Positions 22,825 to 32,759 of a stretch of DNA of 64,000 nucleotides are shown one piece after another. The notes under the pieces were generated by a model. The model was not told where the DNA came from, searched no databases, and saw only the letters and a list, made by a program, of their open reading frames with translations. Both the position numbers and the translations under genes were made by a program. Origin of the DNA: Monosporascus cannonballus. Lineage: Eukaryota > Ascomycota > Sordariomycetes > Xylariales. The DNA is taken from assembly GCA_004154925.1 (NCBI GenBank), contig QJNS01000196.1, forward strand, positions 88,620-152,619, written 5' to 3'. Every line of letters starts with the position of its first letter. The first letter of the stretch is position 1.

Positions 22825-23233
22825 TATAACGGCTAAGCAATTTAACCAATTATTAAACCTTAAGTCGACGGGTTTATGTTAACAGGAGTATCATAAAAAT
22901 CTAAGTAATAGATATAATAACATATTACGTTTCGTAATATTAAAAACGTTTTAAATAATAAATTATTAATTACAAACAATTAATATTAATAAGTATTATA
23001 AATTAATATTATTTAAATTATAAAAATAACGAACGTATATATTCTTTTTGTTCTTTACTGGCGATCACCACCGATTACTTTTAATATAATAATCATAATC
23101 GTTTTTAATCGTAATTGTTCTAAAATAATTACTAACCCGTTAATGATTACTTTTAGTTACGTAACTTGCAAGGTAAGTCGTGTCATCCTTATTGCGACCG
23201 TTTCCGTAGGCCTGAGCTTGTCAGGTCGTGACA
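22825..23233 (-). repeat. Gypsy-1 LTR (5' LTR in element orientation)
   Basis: 409 bp, beginning TATAACGGCTAAG (RIP-altered from TGTGACGGCTAG) and ending GTCGTGACA. The right half of this copy keeps more G and C than its partner. It is followed at once by TTTAC (23234-23238), the second copy of the target-site duplication. Confidence 0.95.
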
Positions 23234-23238
23234 TTTAC

Positions 23239-23477
23239 CTACCATAGCAGAATGCGCCCTCTCATTTTTTTTAATTTTTTTTAAATTTTTTTAATATTTT
23301 AATTTTTTTAAATATTTTTAAAAAATTTTAAAATTTTTATTTAAATTTATTTATTTTTTAGTTTTTTAATTTTTTAAATTTTTTTATTTTTAAATTTTAT
23401 TTTATTTTTATTTTTTGCAAGCCGGACCATAGCATGAGCAGGATTTAGAGATAACGTTGGAGTCAAAACGGAAATGG
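23239..23477. other. AT-only spacer between two transposons
   Basis: This 239-bp spacer holds a long run of alternating T and A homopolymers (about 23266-23415) with almost no G or C. The final 60 bases return to normal composition. No gene is present. It separates the right target duplication of Gypsy-1 from the TA site of the Pogo/Fot1-type element. Confidence 0.6.
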
Positions 23478-23479
23478 TA

Positions 23480-23523
23480 AGATGACCCCCCCATCCGCGC
23501 TCCACCCCATCAACGCGCCACCC
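23480..23523 (+). repeat. Left terminal inverted repeat of the Pogo/Fot1-type element
   Basis: 44 bp, beginning AGATGACCCCCCC. It is the reverse complement of 25402-25445 except at one base (CGCGCC against CGCTCC). It is preceded by the target dinucleotide TA. The repeat has escaped most RIP changes compared with the interior. Confidence 0.93.
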
Positions 23524-24774
23524 CATAACCGCGTTGCGCGTCGATCTACTTACTGATTTCTTTTTATATAAAAAGCTTTTTAATAATGCTTTAAAAAATT
23601 GAAAAAAATATCCTTTTTTTCGCAAAATCTGCGTTTTCGAACGATATGCAGTTTTTAGCTTAATTTCGTACGGCGCAGGCGATTAACGAGATAATACGTA
23701 AAAAGTTTTTGCGTTTAGTTTCTAAAAGTTACCAGGTTAACAGAAAATATATTTTATGCCGTATTTAAGGTATACGGACGAAAAAAAAATTTAATGAAAA
23801 TCGTTAAAAGTTATTACGAATCTAAGAGAAAGTTTTAGCCCTTTGGGTTATCGTATAAGATTAATTAGGGTATGCGTTATTTTATTTGCAATTTCGTTTA
23901 TACGTATAATATTTCTTAATTAATAACGGCAGCCTTAAACGTTTAGAAAAAGGTTAAGTAATCCGATTTTTGCATTATTATTTTAAAATTAAGATTATTA
24001 AAAATAAGTTTATTAATTATAAACGTTTAAATAATATTTTTCCGGCTTTTATTAACGTTTTATTCGGATGTTTTTCCCTGCCGGAAGTTAAAGTTATTAA
24101 ATAAAAGAACCGATTTAACGTAAACGAGATTAAAATAATAAAAAGTATAGGCGAGAATTATTTCGTCCTTAAAAAAGCTTTTAGGAAAAGTATTTTTTAA
24201 AGGATATTTTTAAAAAAAAAGGTGGATTATTATAATTGCCTATATTAATGTTAACGGGCGATCGCTACCGCTTTTCGTAATTTTTAGCGGTATTAACGTA
24301 TAATAATAATAATTTTTTAATTCGGACGATAAAATATACAAAAGCTAGTATTTTATTACGTTAAAAAATAATTAAATAAATAACGAAATTAATTTAAAAT
24401 AATTTTACGAAATTTTTATTCTTTATATTAAACTTAAGGACCCGGACGAATAAAAACTATTAGTAATTAACGGTTATAAAAACCATATTACCGAGAAATT
24501 TATGTAAATATGCTTTTAAAATAAGATATATATTATTTTTTGGCCTATTTATATTTTTTATGTTTTTTAGCTTTTTAACGTAAATATATTTATTATTTTA
24601 AAACGAAAATACCGTTATTAATTTTGCGAACGTTATTATGGGCGGGTTTTCGAAATTATAAATAAAACCAATTTCCTTTAGACGTTTGCAAAAATATGGT
24701 AAAAGGTTATAATAATTTCAGAATAATTTATAAAAAGTTAGGAAATAACAGATTTACGTTTTATTAATAAAGCA

Positions 24775-24846
24775 AAAATATTAAATAATAAATACGTTAA
24801 AAAAGGGGAAAATATTAAATAATAAATACGTTAAAAAAGGGGAAAA
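24775..24846. repeat. Short tandem duplication, 34-bp unit
   Basis: Two perfect adjacent copies of a 34-bp unit that contains TTAAATAATAAATACG and ends in AAAAAAGGGG. The repeat lies inside the decayed Pogo/Fot1-type element, downstream of the catalytic region. The copies are identical even at RIP-prone positions, so the duplication probably postdates the point mutations. Confidence 0.75.
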
Positions 24847-25401
24847 TAATAAATATATTTATCCGGAAATTAATTTTTATCTTAAAATAACTTAATTTTT
24901 TATTTTAAATAATTATTTTAGGTATTAAAATATTTAAATTATTTAAGGAATTAATTCGGATCGAAAAAGCCCTGGTATAAGTTAATCCAGTTTACGGAAA
25001 TCTTACCGTACGCCTTTTGTTCCGCAAGTTTACCAAAGCCCTTGACGATAAAACCGCCAAACTTTTTGTTACCGAGATTTTTAATAGGTAAATAATTGTA
25101 ACCTTTAAAAAAACGAAGCTTAAAAAGCGTAAAAAAATGCAGCCCGAACCTAATAAGGGCTTCGTGAAAATAATCTCGGTTAAGAAGGTAAAAATAAGGC
25201 GGAAAGCCCCTGTGAAAGGACGTTTTACCGTTATTCGGCAAAATCAACAGAAAACCGAGCCTTCCGGAAGCAACGAAAATAACGAGGTGGAAGCGGATTG
25301 TATTATTATACGGTTTACTTAGTATGGAATTAATTGATGAAGTGGCTGTTGAGATATTGTTATTTGAATGGAGAGGTTGTTGTGGCGATGGCTTCAAAAT
25401 T

Positions 25402-25445
25402 GGGTGGAGCGTTGATGGGGTGGAGCGCGGATGGGGGGGTCATCT
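25402..25445 (-). repeat. Right terminal inverted repeat of the Pogo/Fot1-type element
   Basis: 44 bp, ending GGGGGGGTCATCT on the plus strand and followed by TA at 25446-25447. It pairs with 23480-23523 with one mismatch. Confidence 0.93.
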
Positions 25446-25447
25446 TA

Positions 25448-26174
25448 AGGCAGAAAGCACACTTTAAAGGTTGTCTAACCTTATATGGCGCGTTTGGAAG
25501 CTGGCCAGATAACCTTCTTATCGTGGCCTTTTGAGAAGCGGCAGAAGCTTCGAAGGAGGCGTACGGGTAAATTTAAAATGTGTATTTGCCCCTGACTTCC
25601 TTTTTAGGAGGATGAACCGTTTTCCAGAAGTAGAGACCTAGCCGTAGATGTATCGGGAATCGTGATCAATGTTAACGACGTTTTTATCCATTCCAGAATA
25701 CAGAGAAGAAGCTTGACGGAGGATGAAGAAGTCAGGCGAAAGAACACAACCAGGCTGCGAGTCCCTACTCCCATACGCAAGGTTCGAATACGCCGACCAG
25801 TTCAATTCGGTCACCATCTTTCGTTTTGTCATGATATATGTGCAGTAGATACTGAAGAGAGAAAGAAGGCTCGAACAATAGACGGAGAATAGGCGGTGCT
25901 AACATAACTGGAAGCGACGTTGAACTTTAAAAAGGGGTAGTAAGGTTACTTGGGATTGATGGGAACTAACTACCGGAGGTAATTTATGAACTTTATCTGC
26001 TATGGTACACTTGATTCCCCGATCATTAACTGCCTGTGTCCAGTTTGAGAGTTCTAGGTTTTCTTTCTCTATTTTAAGCCACCTCTTATCAAACAACTCT
26101 CTACTTTGCTTCACTATAGCAGCCTACTTTCATGTTTTCCCCTCAAAATAAGGGTCGGAGTGCGTTAATCAGCG
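25448..26174. other. Intergenic, no supported gene
   Basis: About 730 bp with normal composition, in contrast to the element to the left. Short open frames at 25638-25892 on both strands have no recognised domain. Confidence 0.4.
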
Positions 26175-26696
26175 ATGCAGCGCTCACACCACTCCCACAA
26201 CAGCACCTCCGGATCTGGCCAAGGCAACGGATGGCAGACCGGAAATGGGGCAAGTCGACCGGCATCAGGAGGATCTCATCACACCAGTACTATATCGGGC
26301 GAACGCGCCGCAATTACCTTCAATTGCAGTCAATGTCGCCGTCTGTACCGTAATAGTTACCATGCTGAATACAATCAGTGCGTATAGTGTCGTAAAAGAT
26401 ACGCAGCCATGCCACGGCCCTAGTGTTCCCGTCACAGGAACGATGTGCCTCTCGGAAAATGCGCCATCTTTGGAATACTATACGTTTGTGATGGTTGCTA
26501 CTGGGCTGGCCACAACCTGGGCCTGCATCCCAACCACGACCCGCTTGATTTTGTGCTCGACCGGTGCGTCACGCCTCTATTTCTCCAGGGCAAAGAACCA
26601 TCTGGAGACAACAGCATTCCTGGGGCGAGTCGCGACCAGGTCAATATGTCATTTTCGGGGGCAACACTGGCGGAATCGGTTCACGGACTCCGGTAA
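26175..26696 (+). pseudogene. Decayed Cys-rich zinc-ribbon-like gene
   Basis: One frame runs from ATG 26175 to a stop at 26694-26696 and is broken by only two in-frame TAG codons. Read through, it gives a Ser/Gly/His-rich N terminus and then an ordered cysteine series: NCSQCRRLY, QCV-stop-CRKRY, PRP-stop-CSRHRND, GKC, and VCDGCYWAGH. The spacing suggests a zinc-binding fold with about four C-x2-C units. Both stops are one C-to-T step from CAG, the change RIP makes at CpA. Alternatively the stops lie in unrecognised introns, but no good donor-acceptor pair removes both. I do not recognise the family. It lies 0.7 kb from the RIP-degraded Pogo/Fot1-type element. Function unknown. Confidence 0.45.
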
Positions 26697-28423
26697 TGTA
26701 TAATTCAGACCATCCTACGGCTTCTCAGGGGCAGAACTATCCACAAGTCCACCACCAGCCTCGACGGTTTGCATGATCACTCTTCCAGGTACCATAATTT
26801 CCAGTCTTTGCGGCAACTAGAGCGCGTGCTCCAGCTAAAAATACCCCTCTCCAGGTACAGGACCCCAGATCAGCCCAGGCCACACCATTGCCGCCTAACC
26901 TATCGGATCAGTCCACTTCATCCGTTCCTTCCGTACGGCCGTCCATCTGGGGTCCTCGGCGAGAGCCAAAGAAAGAACGGGCTGGAAGACAAACTCAAGT
27001 TAGTGCAGCCGCTTGAGGGTACCCCCCGGCGTCGAAATTGCTCGCTTCACGTCAATATCAAGGAGGCCGACATACGTCGCGAGAAAAGATCGGGCAGAGA
27101 GCTGAGGTTGCGGACGAAATGCCCTCCGAGGTTAGCGTTTCATGCCAGCAGAGGAACTCCCTAGGCGTTTAATCTGAATAGTGCCGAAAATGGTGAGATC
27201 CCACACTATGGCGGGACACTATCTGTTCTCACACTAGGACACTTACACGCCGCCCTCTGAAAAATTGCAATATCAGCACAGAACCCGCTAGGACTTGTAC
27301 CTCTTGCAACAAGAATAAGAGAGTCTTTAAAGAAGATAACTCAACGGCTCAAGGATAGGATAGAGGGAGAGCAGGAAAGGGGCTGGGGTAGACGACGACG
27401 ATGGAAGCTCTTATGGCTGGTAATTATGGTTGGTGATCCTTTAATTCTTCATTCTTTTTTTTTCAGGCTTGTTAGAAACCAGCGATAGTGTTATTCGCTT
27501 CCATGGTCGTTAGCGACAAGAGCGGGAAAGGGGGAAGTGCTCCAGCTGTTCGGGCGTGGAATATAACGACATGTTTCTATAAGGGGATCTTCAAGCTCCC
27601 GGTCAGGTCCCAGGTTGAACAACTTCTCATCCAACTTCAATACACTCGTTCAACCCGGAACGCTTTCCCGTTTCGTCATCTACCCTGTGGCTCACAACAC
27701 CAGCCGCGCGGGTAGCTTACTGGGCTCGGCGGATCGGGGGCCTCTCAGCCCTGCTGAGATTAAGGGGGCGTAAGGACTCTCGCGGTTCGCATGATCTCTT
27801 TACACACCACACAAGTGACACAGTCAGCTTCTCTAAAATGAGTAATTAAGTATGAAACTGCTCTCGCCCGTGCTATAACCGAATGGAGGACATAACCCCG
27901 AGCTCGATATAAGATATGACGTCCAGTATCAACGAAACTTTGGCAAGTCAGCGTTCGGAACTGGTGGACAACGTCCCATGCGTACATGCTGGACGGGCAT
28001 CACTCAACAAGCGTTGCCGATGAAGAGAATTGAGTAGCACTCCTACTTGAATAGTGGAGAGAACAATACCGACCCTTCGATAGACGTGAATTCCTTCAGC
28101 ATCTTAGCTATCTAATTCCATCGCTACGCTTTGTTTTCCCTTCCTTCCTCGTTTTTCTCAAGAGTCACCCCAAGTCTAGTATCGCTTCTTTTCCTTTTTA
28201 CTTCGCACAGGAACCCTCCGGCGGGCCTGCGTGCATGCATTGTTATATAATGCAAAACCGAAGAAACCGAAGCCAATATGTTACAACCAAGCTTATCTGA
28301 CAAAACAGTGAATTTGGAAAAAAAAACTCCGACGCCCCGGGGCATTGGGTTCGCCCTTGAGAATGAGACAAGAAGAAGGCACCCATCCACCCATCCGTCT
28401 GCGATTGCAGCTCAGTTTCCGTT
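26697..28423. other. Gene-free stretch with a possible coding relic
   Basis: No intact gene. One plus-strand frame at about 26840-27355 reads as a Pro/Ser/Gln-rich stretch followed by RTCTSCNKNKRVFKEDNS (about 27291-27344), interrupted by several stops. The C-x2-C-x3-K motif resembles the tail of the orphan at 14009 and may be the end of the decayed gene at 26175, reached across a frame change. The last 300 bases are probably the 3' untranslated region of nup133. Confidence 0.35.
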
Positions 28424-31400
28424 CTAATCTGCACCAGTCTGTTCTTCATTACTATTGGCGGTCAACGCCTTTGGTTTTGTGGGAGACTTCGGCGCGGCGC
28501 CTGCAGCAGTGGTGGCGTCGTACTGCTGATCCACAGCCTCCTCGGCTGTCTTCCGAGCCTCTATGGCCCACTGTTCCAGTCGGTGTTTCTCGATGTGCTT
28601 GCGCAGGTTGCTGTCTTCCCACCTCATTGCCTCTAGCATCTTCTCACGCGCCCCCTTTTCCATCTTCTCAAAACGCCTGTCTAGAGTGTCGGTGTACACG
28701 CCGGCAGCCTCCAAAGGCGACAGCCGCTGGTATTCTTTGCGATTTTGGCTGTGCTCTGTTTGCTGTTAGTGAAAGATTTGGGATAATAAATAGAAAAAAA
28801 CTTAGGGAATAAACTCACGGCTGGCATATAGCATGCAATACACCCCGAAGAGGTCCGTCTGACTCAGAACCTCCATAAGGTCGTCATCATTCTTGAGCGA
28901 GGTGTTGTTAATCAGCGTCCAGTCCTCCCTGAGGTAGCACCTCCTCCAGATCAGCCGCTCTGCTTGTACACGTTCCTCCCCGGAAAGGCCATCGTAGGCC
29001 ACTTGCAAGGCAAGGAAGAATTGGTCAGGAATAAGCTCTTTGGTCTCGGATGGGAGCGTGATGAGTGTAAGGAGATCTATTAGGCTGAGGGCGTCCAAGG
29101 CTTCGTGGTTATAAAGCCTTTTGAGAGCGTCGTCGAAGATTTGCGAGAGTATCTTGTACTTCTTTGGGATTTTGAGAGCGAAAGTGTCCTGAAGGAAATC
29201 CCATTCCTGCTGCTCGTCCACCGCATTGTCGATGACGGGACGTATCTGAGCATCATACAAGTCATCCTGGACTCCGATAATTGCAAGCTCCTTGTCGATG
29301 GCCTCTATGCGAGCGTCTGTGACGGCTCCATTGATGTCGAGCCCCTGGGGACTAGCGGATGCTTTACTAGAAGGTCGAGATGACTCGGCCAATCTCGCCA
29401 GCTTACCGAGACTCAATTCGATCTTCTTATTCCACAACAACTGCTCACGCCTAAGACCAAGGTCGAGAAGTGTGTCAGCAGCCCGCTCGGTGTCTTCCTC
29501 GACGATGACGTCGTTAATCCAGGATATCTTTGCGAGCTCCGGCTTGGTTCGGAGGTACATCGTTTTGTACTTTCTGTCCCCATCGTATTGGAGGAGCGCA
29601 TCGATACCGTACGTGGTGAACAAATATTCGTAAAACGGAAAGGCAAATTCCTCGCCGTACCTTCCAAAATATTCCCTAACCTTAGTTTCTTTCGCGGCCA
29701 TCGCCGACTCTAGCTCTGTGACGCGGTTGGGGCTGAGGCCAGGGCCGTCGAGCTGGTCGCGATACCCGTCGATCTCTCTCGTGAGAACCTGTGCTAGAGC
29801 GGGTAACGACCTGTGGTGCTCAGCAATTTCTATCGCAGCATCCCAATTCTCTGAATCTGCAAGGAGAACCACCTTCTCGTGGCGGTCCTGCTCATAGATC
29901 TGCTCATACTGCTGGCCAGTTGTGCTCTTCTTAGGATCATCGCTTGCCAGGTAAGATCGAGACAGTTCCTGAAGAGATGTAAGGTAGATCTCGGTCAACT
30001 GCGGTAACATCTCCTGGACCTTCTGAAGTAAAACGGCCTCTGCTGAATGGGATGACTCCTGTAGTGCGGACCAATTCTGCTTGACCCATTCGGAGGCAAG
30101 TTCCAATTGCCGTTTGATATTGTTGGTGAGGTAGGGTTCGCACGTCCAAGGTATCGGCAAACCGTCGTAATTGCCAGCCAGGATGCCGTTTTCAAGCTGT
30201 TCACCACCCAAGCCATAACGTGCGAGGCTTCCCTGGCGGAACGCCAAGGCGTCTCGAATTGCGCCGTTGTATATTTCGGTGGCCTCGTAGATGAACCGGG
30301 TAAGGGAGGCCTGGTCAAGATGAGCTCGTGTGTTATGTTTAATAACCTCGTAGCCCCAAGCGATAAAAAGTTCCATGCGATCGACATCCCGGATGAACCA
30401 GTGGCGAAGCTGATCGACCTCCCCTTTCTCGACGTCCGGCTCGGACTTCTCCTCAGACCGAATGTACTCGACGATCTCGGCAACGATGCTCTTCTTCGAA
30501 TCGACCGGGCGTGACCCGATGAACTCTTCATGTTTTCGCCATAGGGTGCTAGCGACATGCATTTTCTCTGCGTTCCAGAGAAGCCTCCACTTCGCGACAC
30601 GATTAAGGGAGATCCCCAGCTTTTGAATATGCGCAATGAGTTTATCGAGGTAGCGTACGCGCTCTTTGATGTTGTTCTCCACTCGTACAGCCAGGGATGA
30701 AAAGTGCTGACCTGTGGATGTCAAAATCTCTTGGCTAAGGGCCAAGGCCGCGATGCCGAATTGTTCATCTGTGAAAGGCAGTTCCCGCTGTACGTCAAAG
30801 GCCAATGGGTTGTCCTCTCTTACGCCAAAGAAAACAGCCTGCTCAAGTTTTGTCTTCGCCGTGACTACCGGCGGCTTATCGCTTGCGAATCGTTCCACAT
30901 CGAGCATCGTGATGCGCATAGTACCCGCACCGCGAACAAGCAGAGCGACCGATGGGTTTTTCGTTTTGACCTTATGCGTCTTTCCCTCATCGTTTCCGGA
31001 CCCGGGAAATTGAGGTTCTTCCCCACCGGAGCCCACGATCTCCACGGTAGGATCTTCCCGCAAGTCGACTACATCCTCGTAAGAAGCTGGCGAGAGGTCG
31101 TTGTCTTCCATGAGCTGGGAATCCGGCGTATCAGGTGGCTGAGCTATCGAAACAATGACGATTGCATGGTTGAAGACCACGAAGGCGATGATCGAAGGCC
31201 TAGGAAGAAATAGACGGGGCTTGACGTGACTATGTGAGTCGGGTGGAGTAGAATAGGCAGACAGTGGCCTAACCATGCCAATTTCTACTGCGTTCTCGGA
31301 AGGACCGGGGTTGATCATAACCTCGACCATAGCATATCGGCAGGTATGCTTGTGAGAGAGATATGTCAAGAATAGCAAATGCTGCTGGTCGTCGCGAGTC

Positions 31401-32759
31401 GGGGACAGGCAAAGCTGGCTCGTATCATGTTGCCCAGAGGCGAGGTCGTGCGACACGAAACAGAAATCGAGGATTCTGAAAGACTCCGAAGGGAACCTTG
31501 CGCTTATCTGGTCCTTCTGTTGCACTTCATTCATGATGGTTGTCCTGGCATCAACCTCGGCTAGCACATCGTGATGGCCACCGCGGTGTACCCTCCAGGA
31601 TTGTAGGCGCCCCTTGGAGGTTGCGGCGACCACAGTGGATTCGCCCTGACTGGAAGACCCGTCCGTCCTCACGGCTACAATATCCCCTTGGGTGGCTGCG
31701 TGGGTGAGTGCGTGTCGGATGCTACCAAAGATGCCGCCGCTAGAAGGACCTAGACTGGTCCGCAAAAATTGGACCGACACTTTGGGCCGACCATGAGCAT
31801 CGCGTACACTCATGTAGGCCATGCGACCGCTGCTGAAAGTCAGGATAAACCCGGCCGCGGATTCGGCGGTCGAGATCTGAATAACGGTTTCTCCCGAAAA
31901 CATCCCGGGAATGGACTCCTCGACACCGTGACGCTGTTGTCGCAGAAAGTCCAATGTGGTCGCGCTGGATATGGACTCCCAATAAGTTATCCTGCCACTG
32001 GTGGGTATTACAACTACCAAGCCAGGCTCCGAAGACGACGCGGATGGCGGAACAAGGGCTCCTAGTGGTAGAGAATCGGTCGTATTCTTGGAAGGACACG
32101 GTAGTGTGAATGTGAAGGATTCGGGAGACTGGGTTGGCGTTGAATAGGGCCAAACAACGGCATGTGTGTGCGAGAGGTTCAGAGCATAGCCCGTGGAGCT
32201 GTCGACTAGACCATGCTGTCGGCCTGGAAAGAATTAGAAGTCGCGTATTTGGAATAATGACAAGAAAACAAGGGAGCATACAGGTTGAATCTTGCTTAAG
32301 CCTATCAGGCAGGGCAGGTAGCTTCCTCACGTCAAAGGCATTATTAGTTGTCTGGGCAAATTCATGTTAGCGCCTCAACATCTTTCATACACAAGAGCTC
32401 GTTCGAGTGTCGAGACGTACTAGTAGGGTGCTGCCGTCGCCTTTATTCAGACGATCCGCATGTCTCGGCTTCTTGGATCGCACGCTGAGCTCCTGCTTGG
32501 GTAGCTGCGGAGGGCGATCCTCGATTCCATCCTGCTTCGCCTCCGGGACCGAGGGTTTCGTGGACTTGACATCGTAGGATTCCGCATTGCTATTAGAGTT
32601 GGCGAATGTATCCTCGGATAATGGTACCCGCTGCCTCTTGGCTTTCGGCTGCTGGACGGAATTCTCTGCGCTTAGGGGTCGCTGGCGACGCCGGCTGCGA
32701 GTCGTTATGGGAGTAGGCGCCGCATTTGCGCTGCCGTGGTCGAGCGACGGAGAAAACAT
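28424..32759 (-). CDS. nup133: Nucleoporin Nup133
   Basis: Scaffold nucleoporin of the Y-shaped (Nup84/Nup107) complex of the nuclear pore. Four exons on the minus strand: 32759-32421, 32351-32282, 32223-28819 and 28755-28424 (1381 aa). The introns are 69, 58 and 63 nt with GTACGT, GTATGC and GTGAGT donors. The small exon 2 carries FDVRKLPALPDRLKQDS, and exon 3 opens with STGYALNLSHTHAVVWPYS, both highly characteristic of fungal Nup133. The N terminus (RSRRRQRPLS, KAKRQRVPLSED) is disordered and basic. A beta-propeller spans roughly residues 110-550, and the rest is alpha-helical solenoid. The last exon adds the helical tail EAAGVYTDTLDRRFEKMEK and an Ala/Pro-rich end. Start 32759 is the only ATG that gives the conserved N terminus. 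Nothing is broken. Family call is firm. Confidence 0.95.

Larger units (their letters stand above)
16258..23233 (-). mobile_element. Complete Ty3/Gypsy chromovirus (Gypsy-1), RIP-degraded
   Basis: A 6976-bp LTR retrotransposon on the minus strand with two 409-bp LTRs, flanked by the 5-bp target duplication TTTAC (16253-16257 and 23234-23238). LTR ends on the element strand are TGTCACGAC ... CCGTCACA. Remains of the polyprotein can be read on the minus strand. The reverse-transcriptase core VMYYLDDIFIFS lies near 19577-19600. A C-terminal chromodomain lies near 17310-17500 (AYEMEKIFDMRK ... GLTQYLIKW ... NTWEP). A polypurine tract (GGGAAAGGGAAG on the element strand) directly abuts the inner LTR edge at 16671-16682. 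The frame is riddled with stops and the DNA is extremely AT-rich with CpA/TpG lost and CpG kept, the mark of RIP. It is a dead copy. No primer-binding site was identified with certainty. Confidence 0.95.
23480..25445 (+). mobile_element. Pogo/Fot1-type (Tc1/mariner superfamily) DNA transposon, RIP-degraded
   Basis: A 1966-bp element with 44-bp terminal inverted repeats (23480-23523 and 25402-25445) differing at one position, and TA duplications outside (23478-23479 and 25446-25447). The repeats begin AGATGACCCCCCC and stay GC-rich while the interior is AT-rich. On the plus strand the decayed transposase is readable at about 24450-24650: KLLVINGYKNHITEKFM, a stop, then a KRKYRY-like segment. 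In Fot1/Pogo relatives this region reads LLILDGHGSHVTEEFM; the catalytic Asp is Asn here and Trp codons are stops. An open stretch at 25137-25322, with a basic then acidic composition, probably belongs to the C-terminal tail. The element is dead. The superfamily call rests on the DGHxSH-type motif, the TA site and the size. Confidence 0.85.

Noticed and set aside
24951..25397. 148-codon open frame on the minus strand
   Set aside because: It overlaps the 3' part and right inverted repeat of the Pogo/Fot1-type element on the opposite strand from the transposase. No domain is visible.
26769..27164. 131-codon open frame on the plus strand
   Set aside because: A different frame at the same place gives a Pro/Ser/Gln-rich reading leading to a Cys motif that looks more protein-like. 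Neither is intact, so this frame was not called a gene.
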